Notes under the pieces: model-generated
What the model saw: only the letters and a program-made list of their open reading frames with translations
The model's database searches: none
What the model was told of the DNA's origin: nothing
NCBI GenBank assembly: GCA_965205235.1
Contig: CBDBGD010000007.1
Coordinates: 310,001 to 374,000 of the forward strand
Reading direction: 5' to 3'
DNA from: CBDBGD01 sp965205235
Lineage (GTDB): Bacteria > Chloroflexota > Dehalococcoidia > Lucifugimonadales > UBA1127
DNA: 64,000 bases
Position numbers and translations under genes: made by a program
In this document: positions 59,449-64,000 of the stretch, piece by piece
Position numbering within the stretch: the stretch's first letter is position 1
How the letters are laid out: every line of letters begins with the position of its first letter

Positions 59449-60354
59449 CTACTGGGAGCCTCGCAGCCTGGGGTCCCAGACGTCTCGCAGGCCGTCTCCG
59501 AGCATGTTGAAGCCGTAGACCGTGAGGGCGATGCACACCGAGGGGATCACGGGAAGCCACCAGCCCACCAGGAAGAGGCTGCGGGTGCCCAGGAAGACCA
59601 TGTTGCCCCAGGTGGCGATGTCCGGCTCGATGCCCAGGCCAAGGAACGTGAGGGAGGCCTCCACGATGATGGCGCCGCCGACGGCAAGGCTGATGAGCAC
59701 GACGTAGAGGGCGACGATGTTCGGGAAGATGTGGCGGAAGAGGATGCGGTACGTGGAGCAGCCTATGGCCCGGGCCGCCTCGATGTAGGTGGTCTCCTTG
59801 ATCGCAAGCACCGAGGAACGAATGACGCGACTACTCGAGGGCCAGAGCGTGATGGCAATGGCAAAGGTAATGGTGTTGATGCCCGGTTCGAGGAGACTCA
59901 CCCAGAAGAGCGCGAGGATAAGGCCGGGGAAGGCCATCCATGCATCGACGACGCGCTGCGCCGCGAGGTCCACGGCGCCGCCGATGTACGCCGCAACGAG
60001 CCCCAGGGCCACGCCGAAGGTAATGCCGATGAACACACTGATTGTGCCGACGCGCATGGAGACGCGCGCCGCCCAGATGGAGCGGCTGAAGACGTCCCGG
60101 CCCAGGTCGTCGGTGCCCAGGATGAAGTCGCTGCTGGGGTTTTCGAAGCGCTCACCCGCCAACTCGCGCGGGTCGTAGGGGGCGACGGTCCAAGGGAAGA
60201 TCGCCAGGTAGACGAGAATGAGGACGATGATGCCCCCAGCAAAGCCTATGGGCTTGTGGCGAGCAAACCACTTGACCGCATTCCACGAGTCGCGCCATCG
60301 CGACCGCGGCTGGGTAAAGAGTTCAGCCGCTCCCTCTGCCCTAGCCTCGGCCAT
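59449..60354 (-). CDS. Dipeptide/oligopeptide-type ABC transporter permease, DppC-like
   Basis: 301-residue permease with six helices. The conserved cytoplasmic EAA loop reads TTYIEAARAIGCSTYRILFRHIFPN near residue 200. FILGTDDLGRDVFSRSIWAARVSMRVG is the DppC/OppC N-terminal hallmark, and FLGLGIEPDIATWGNMV the C-terminal one. It lies 20 bases after the DppB-like gene. No ATPase genes (dppD, dppF) are in the window. Confidence 0.94.
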   Translation of the reverse strand: MAEARAEGAAELFTQPRSRWRDSWNAVKWFARHKPIGFAGGIIVLILVYLAIFPWTVAPYDPRELAGERFENPSSDFILGTDDLGRDVFSRSIWAARVSMRVGTISVFIGITFGVALGLVAAYIGGAVDLAAQRVVDAWMAFPGLILALFWVSLLEPGINTITFAIAITLWPSSSRVIRSSVLAIKETTYIEAARAIGCSTYRILFRHIFPNIVALYVVLISLAVGGAIIVEASLTFLGLGIEPDIATWGNMVFLGTRSLFLVGWWLPVIPSVCIALTVYGFNMLGDGLRDVWDPRLRGSQ

Positions 60355-60374
60355 CTACATCGCCTCCAAAGCCT

Positions 60375-61328
60375 CTAGGCGTAGCGAATTCTCGGGTCGA
60401 TCCAGCTGTACGTCAGGTCCGTGAGCAGGTTGATGACCAGAATGGTCAGCGCAGTGATGATGACAAGGGACTGCAGGAGCACGTAGTCCAGGAGCTCCGC
60501 AGCCTCAACCATGGCGCTGCCCATGCCGCGAACCTCAAAGACCACCTCGGTGATGAGGGCGCCGGCCATGAGACGGCTCAGGTTCAGCCCCGCCACGGTG
60601 ATGATGGGGAGCATCGCGTTGCGGAGGGCGTGCCGCAGGATGACCACTCGTTCGCCCAGGCCCTTGGACCGGGCGGTGCGGATGTAGTCCTCCCGGATCA
60701 CCTCCAGCATCTGGGACCGGGTGAGCCTGGTGAAGGGCGCGGCTTCCCCAAAGATGAGCACCATGGCAGGCCAAATCATGATCTTCATGTTGCCAATGAA
60801 GTCTTCATGGGGACCCACGTAGTCGAGTGATGGCATCCAGTCAAAGACGCGCACGAGCATTGATAACAAGAGTGCCGCGACGACGAATACAGGTAAGGTA
60901 AGACCCGTGACAGCGAAGACGCGCGCGCCGTTGTCGATGAAAGAGTCCTGCTTGTAGGCGGACAGAACGCCCAGGGGAATGCCGATGAGCAGCCCTCCCA
61001 CCAGGGCCATGCCCATGAGCTGCGCTGTTCTAGGTAAGCGTTGACGGAGGACGTCAGTTACCGGGCGGCGGAAGGCGTAGGAGTAGCCCAGGTCGCCGCG
61101 GATCATGTGCCACATGTAGTCCAGGTACTGGATGTGAACGGGGCGGTCCAGACCCAACTCCTCGCGGATGAGGCGCACACCGTCCTCGCTGATGAAGCCG
61201 CCGGGCTCGGCGAAGAGGGCCGTCACGGTGTCGCCGGGGATGGCGCGGAGCATGGCGAAGAAGAAGATGGAAACCAGCAGAATGGTTACCGGGATGAGAA
61301 GAAGCCGTCGGATTACATACTGGCGCAC
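60375..61328 (-). CDS. Dipeptide/oligopeptide-type ABC transporter permease, DppB-like
   Basis: About 317 residues and six helices. It opens with VRQYVIRRLLLIPVTILLVSIFFFAMLRAIPGDTV, the DppB signature. The EAA loop reads EDYIRTARSKGLGERVVILRHALRNAMLP, and ALITEVVFEVRGMGSAMVEA follows. GTG at 61328 and TTG at 61334 are both possible starts; the longest frame begins inside a stable hairpin and is less likely. Confidence 0.92.
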   Translation of the reverse strand: MRQYVIRRLLLIPVTILLVSIFFFAMLRAIPGDTVTALFAEPGGFISEDGVRLIREELGLDRPVHIQYLDYMWHMIRGDLGYSYAFRRPVTDVLRQRLPRTAQLMGMALVGGLLIGIPLGVLSAYKQDSFIDNGARVFAVTGLTLPVFVVAALLLSMLVRVFDWMPSLDYVGPHEDFIGNMKIMIWPAMVLIFGEAAPFTRLTRSQMLEVIREDYIRTARSKGLGERVVILRHALRNAMLPIITVAGLNLSRLMAGALITEVVFEVRGMGSAMVEAAELLDYVLLQSLVIITALTILVINLLTDLTYSWIDPRIRYA

Positions 61329-61343
61329 CGTCAAGCTCCACGG

Positions 61344-61379
61344 CTCCCCCGCCACCCCTGTTGCGGGGTGGCGGGGGAG
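61344..61379. other. Intercistronic stem-loop between the peptide-binding protein and DppB-like genes
   Basis: CTCCCCCGCCACCCC and GGGGTGGCGGGGGAG form a perfect 15-bp stem with a 6-base loop, 35 bases after the binding-protein stop. Such structures often protect the upstream mRNA and let binding protein outnumber permease. Confidence 0.75.
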
Positions 61380-61414
61380 AGAGTGCTCTCAGATTGTCTG
61401 CAGCCTAGGCTGCT

Positions 61415-63250
61415 CTAGTTGCCGGAAATCCAGACGTGCTTCCAGTCGTAGCCACCATAGGCGCCTGGGCCGGGCACGTAGTTCTGCAGCTTGGTGTAGT
61501 AGGGGATGCTGCCGGGAATCCACCCAATGAGGATGGTCCCCAGGTCCGGCGCATTGGCTGCACGCTCCAGGTTCTTGGCGGCCTCCTGGGCTGCTGCCGG
61601 ATCGACCTGCCGGTTGTACTCGTAGAAGAGCGCCGTGACGTTGTCGACGCCGGGGTAGTCGTACGGCCGGTAGGCGATGAGGCCGGAGACGTCCAGGAAA
61701 GTGAGGGCGTAGATGCCCGCGGGATCGTCGAAGCTGACGGCCCGGGAGATGGACGTGATCTCGAACTCGCCGCGCACTGCCTTGTCGGTGAGCACGGTGT
61801 AGGTGTTGACCTGCAGCGTCACGTCGAAGCCGATCTCATTGAGTCCCTGCACGCCCACGGTGGCCATGCGGTCCAGGTGGAGGCCGGTGCTGGGGTCCAC
61901 CGGGTACTGCCACTCGTAGCCGCTCAGCCCCGCCTCTTCCAAGAGCGCCTTGGCCCTCTCAACGTCCTCGGCCCGCTTTGAGGGGTCGAGGCCCGGGAAG
62001 CTGCGATACTCCTCGTCGGAGACCGCGAAGGGAGCGTACTCGGACGGCTCGACGAAGCGACCAGCGTCGCCGCCGCCGAAGACCCGCCGCCACATCTCAG
62101 GACGGTTGATCGCCAGGCGGGTGGCCTCGCGGGCGAGGGGGTTGTCCAGCGGTGGAATGGAGTGGTTGAAGATCCACTGGTGGTAGACACCGGACGTCCG
62201 GTCGAAGACGGCGGTCTCTTCAGCGCCGGCCTGCAGCTGCAGTGCTCTGGCGGTGTCCGGCAGCATGCGGTCGATGGGCAGGAAGGTGTCCATCCGGCCC
62301 GTGGTGAACAGAGCGATCTGGGTGGTCTGCTCCGTCACGAAGTCACCGTTGATCGAGTCCAGGAAGGGCCACTGGTTGCCGTCCGCGTCCGTGCCCCAGT
62401 AGTCCGAGTTCTTCAGGTAGGCCAGACCCTCCGAGGCATCGGCGTTGGTTGCCTCGTCCGCCATGAAGGGACCGGTGCCGTTGAACCCGGTCTCGATCTT
62501 CTTCCAGGGGTACAGCTCAGCGCTGCTGTCCGACTCCCGGATCTGGTCCTCGGAGACCATGAAGATGCCCCAAGGACTGGAGACGACGGCCAGGAACAGC
62601 CGGCTGGGCCCCACCAGGTTGAACTGCACGGTGTTGTCGTCGATCTTCTCGACACTGTCGACCATCGAGCGAAGCGGAGGAGCGACCCGGGTGGCCAGCG
62701 GCCAGTCAGGGTCCAGAATCCGCTCAAAGGTCGCAACCACGTCGTCAGCGTTGAAGGCTGAGCCGTCGTGGAAGGTCACACCCTCACGCAGGTTGAACGT
62801 AGCGGTGCTGCCCTCAATCGACCAGCTCTCGGCCAGGCCGGGGGTGTACTCCAAGCCCACCTCCGCGTCGAAGGGGCTCTTGTAGTCAATCAGCCGGTCG
62901 TACAACGGTTGCATGGCGTAGCCGGCGCCGGCGCCCGTCTGACCGAGCTCGTACGGGTCGAAGACGCGGCGGCTATAGAAGCCGCTGGCCAGGTTGAGCG
63001 TGCCTCCAGCGACCGGCCCCTTGTCCATCATGGTGTCGCTGGCCGCCGCGGCCGTATCGGTAGAGGTCGACGTGTCTGTGGCCGCTGCCTGGGTCTGGGT
63101 CTGGGTCCCCGACCCAGAGTCAGTCGTGGCTGCAGTCGTCTCTTCCTCGTCGTCGCCGCCGCCGCAGGCCATGACGACAACAAGCGTCAAGGCCAACGCG
63201 CCGGCCACGAGGAAGGACCACTTCCGGCCGAGCCGTTTGGATGCCTGCAT
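61415..63250 (-). CDS. Family 5 ABC transporter substrate-binding lipoprotein (DppA/OppA-like)
   Basis: 611 residues: a lipoprotein signal with lipobox VVVMAC, a Thr/Ala/Asp-rich linker to about residue 80, then an SBP_bac_5 fold. YTPGLAESWSIEGSTATFNLREGVTFHDGSAFNADDVVATFERI is the family signature near residue 140, followed by NGTGPFM, LKNSDYWG, LAREATRLAINRPEM and AKALLEEAGLSGYEWQ. The ligand may be a peptide, opine or other amine-bearing compound. The ATG giving MQASKRLGRKW has GGAGGTGGG directly ahead. First gene of the transporter-aminotransferase group. Confidence 0.94.
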   Translation of the reverse strand: MQASKRLGRKWSFLVAGALALTLVVVMACGGGDDEEETTAATTDSGSGTQTQTQAAATDTSTSTDTAAAASDTMMDKGPVAGGTLNLASGFYSRRVFDPYELGQTGAGAGYAMQPLYDRLIDYKSPFDAEVGLEYTPGLAESWSIEGSTATFNLREGVTFHDGSAFNADDVVATFERILDPDWPLATRVAPPLRSMVDSVEKIDDNTVQFNLVGPSRLFLAVVSSPWGIFMVSEDQIRESDSSAELYPWKKIETGFNGTGPFMADEATNADASEGLAYLKNSDYWGTDADGNQWPFLDSINGDFVTEQTTQIALFTTGRMDTFLPIDRMLPDTARALQLQAGAEETAVFDRTSGVYHQWIFNHSIPPLDNPLAREATRLAINRPEMWRRVFGGGDAGRFVEPSEYAPFAVSDEEYRSFPGLDPSKRAEDVERAKALLEEAGLSGYEWQYPVDPSTGLHLDRMATVGVQGLNEIGFDVTLQVNTYTVLTDKAVRGEFEITSISRAVSFDDPAGIYALTFLDVSGLIAYRPYDYPGVDNVTALFYEYNRQVDPAAAQEAAKNLERAANAPDLGTILIGWIPGSIPYYTKLQNYVPGPGAYGGYDWKHVWISGN

Positions 63251-63325
63251 ACCCACCTCCTGAGTCTACGGTTCCTGCCAAAGGGCAAACCGAATGGCAG
63301 CATTCCGCCATTGGAAAGTCAACAC

Positions 63326-63354
63326 ACGATACGGTCACAGCGCACCCGTGTCAA
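63326..63354 (-). promoter_or_regulatory. Promoter of the peptide-type ABC transporter operon
   Basis: TTGACA (63349-63354) and TATCGT (63326-63331) on the minus strand with a 17-bp spacer, giving a leader of about 70 bases. The adjoining stretch to 63600 holds only a short AACTGC tandem repeat near 63455-63475. Confidence 0.6.
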
Positions 63355-63607
63355 GGGGTATCCCCCCCGAATTTTGCTCGGCTGGTGCGGGTTGCGGTTG
63401 CGCCGCGGGCCGCCCCTCACGCACGCCGCGGGAAGCTCGCGTGCGGGCGAGCATAAACAACTGCAACTGCAACTTTCTGCACTTGTGGCCGACGACCCAG
63501 AGCACAGGGCCAGGCCCACGTCCAGGTCGAGCGGTGCAGCTAGGCTCTCCTTTGCGCACGTTGACGACGCCCTAGGCATGCGGGTACCATGGTCCAGCTT
63601 CTTTTCA

Positions 63608-63635
63608 AGGCCCCGGACGGAAACGCCGGGGCTTT
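63608..63635. terminator. Terminator-like hairpin
   Basis: GCCCCGG and CCGGGGC flank a 9-base loop and are followed by TTT on the plus strand and TTGAAAA on the minus strand. Which transcript it ends is unclear. Confidence 0.4.
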
Positions 63636-63706
63636 GCCACGCCAGCCCCAGTGCGAGCGTCCTGCGGGCTCCCGATTCTGAGAACACGGGTAGAGGGAGC
63701 ACGCGG

Positions 63707-63820
63707 ATGAAGGCCGGGAAGGGAATTCGCTGCATGCGTAATGCGGAGTTGGCACGCCTTGGGGCGCTTGGGCTTGTGGTCGTGGTGATCGCAACGCTGG
63801 TGCTGGTGTACGGGGGCTGA
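63707..63820 (+). CDS. Possible 37-residue single-helix membrane peptide
   Basis: A small open frame: a basic N terminus (MKAGKGIRCMRNAELARL), then one hydrophobic helix (GALGLVVVVIATLVLVYGG) at the C terminus. GAGGGAG lies 8 bases ahead of the ATG. No homologue is recognised. The good ribosome site and clean membrane-helix pattern are the only support. Confidence 0.4.
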   Translation: MKAGKGIRCMRNAELARLGALGLVVVVIATLVLVYGG

Positions 63821-63854
63821 GGCGGTCGGAGACCTGCTTCGCCTTCGCCTCGGC

Positions 63855-63884
63855 TTGACGCCCGTCCGTCGCCGTGGCTACACT
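63855..63884 (+). promoter_or_regulatory. Promoter of the second tRNA-Thr gene
   Basis: TTGACG at 63855-63860, 18-bp spacer, TACACT at 63879-63884, about 67 bases upstream of the tRNA. Confidence 0.5.
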
Positions 63885-63951
63885 GTTAGCCCAGTGCGGA
63901 TGGCGCGGCCCGTTCGCGGAGCTTGGGCACGGCCGTCACCTTGGGTGGTCC

Positions 63952-64000
63952 GCCCGAGTGGCGCAATGGTAGCGCAGCCGATTTGTAATCGGCAGGTTGG
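63952..64000 (+). tRNA. tRNA-Thr (anticodon TGT), cut by window edge
   Basis: The 5' half is visible: acceptor strand GCCCGAG, D arm GCGC-AATGGTA-GCGC, anticodon arm GCCGA-TTTGTAA-TCGGC, variable AGG. The anticodon TGT reads ACA and related threonine codons. The T arm and 3' end lie beyond the window. Confidence 0.92.

Overview
The window is a high-GC bacterial chromosome segment with densely packed, strand-switching operons. It carries no rRNA, no CRISPR array and no recognisable transposase. The gene set suggests a Chloroflexota lineage, most like SAR202/Dehalococcoidia. The support is an 11-subunit complex I without the NuoEFG module, a DUF3179 lipoprotein, many M20, amidohydrolase and ornithine-cyclodeaminase-like catabolic enzymes, Liv and Dpp uptake systems, a fused EtfAB:quinone-oxidoreductase-like Fe-S protein, type II glutamine synthetase and a lone ftsZ with a short DLDLPPFLRR-type tail. 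This placement is inference; no marker phylogeny was possible.

Layout. 1-10.5 kb: truncated amidase, tRNA-Thr, PIG-L deacetylase, DNA polymerase IV, then a minus-strand RraA-like / DapA-like / DUF3179 group, an ornithine cyclodeaminase homologue, glyoxalase, orphan HicB, M20 hydrolase and AllA-like protein. 10.5-17.2 kb: membrane Fe-S oxidoreductase, SppA, MazG, DUF1461 membrane protein, a lower-GC HARE-HTH/Mrr endonuclease and two FmdB zinc ribbons. 17.2-26.7 kb: polA, a coiled-coil protein, coaD-rsmD, an amidohydrolase, pyrD, ftsZ, five tRNAs and a secreted nuclease. 26.8-32.2 kb: branched-chain amino-acid type ABC transporter (livF-G-M-H plus binding protein). 32.5-36.2 kb: HAD-FAM151 fusion, leuB and glnII. 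36.2-38.8 kb: two PIN-toxin modules with a dispersed repeat. 39.0-49.9 kb: nuoABCD-HIJKLM-(SRPBCC)-N. 50.3-64 kb: an anchored surface protein, an unknown lipoprotein, pcrA, speE-speH, a nucleotidyltransferase, a zinc protein, a class III aminotransferase with a dipeptide-type ABC transporter, and a partial tRNA-Thr.

The strongest unusual signal is at 2656-4293 (minus). A complete DUF3179 lipoprotein reading frame is interrupted only by one in-frame TGA. That TGA replaces the first cysteine of a CxxC motif, giving UxxC, and a 7-bp hairpin with a G-containing 5-nt loop begins at the distance expected of a bacterial SECIS element. This is a candidate new selenoprotein family member. Other notable items are a repeat family found next to the 3' ends of three toxin-antitoxin-type genes, a one-base frameshift in the partner of a PIN toxin, a HAD-FAM151 fusion, a LivH with an internal membrane insertion, and an SRPBCC gene lodged between nuoM and nuoN.
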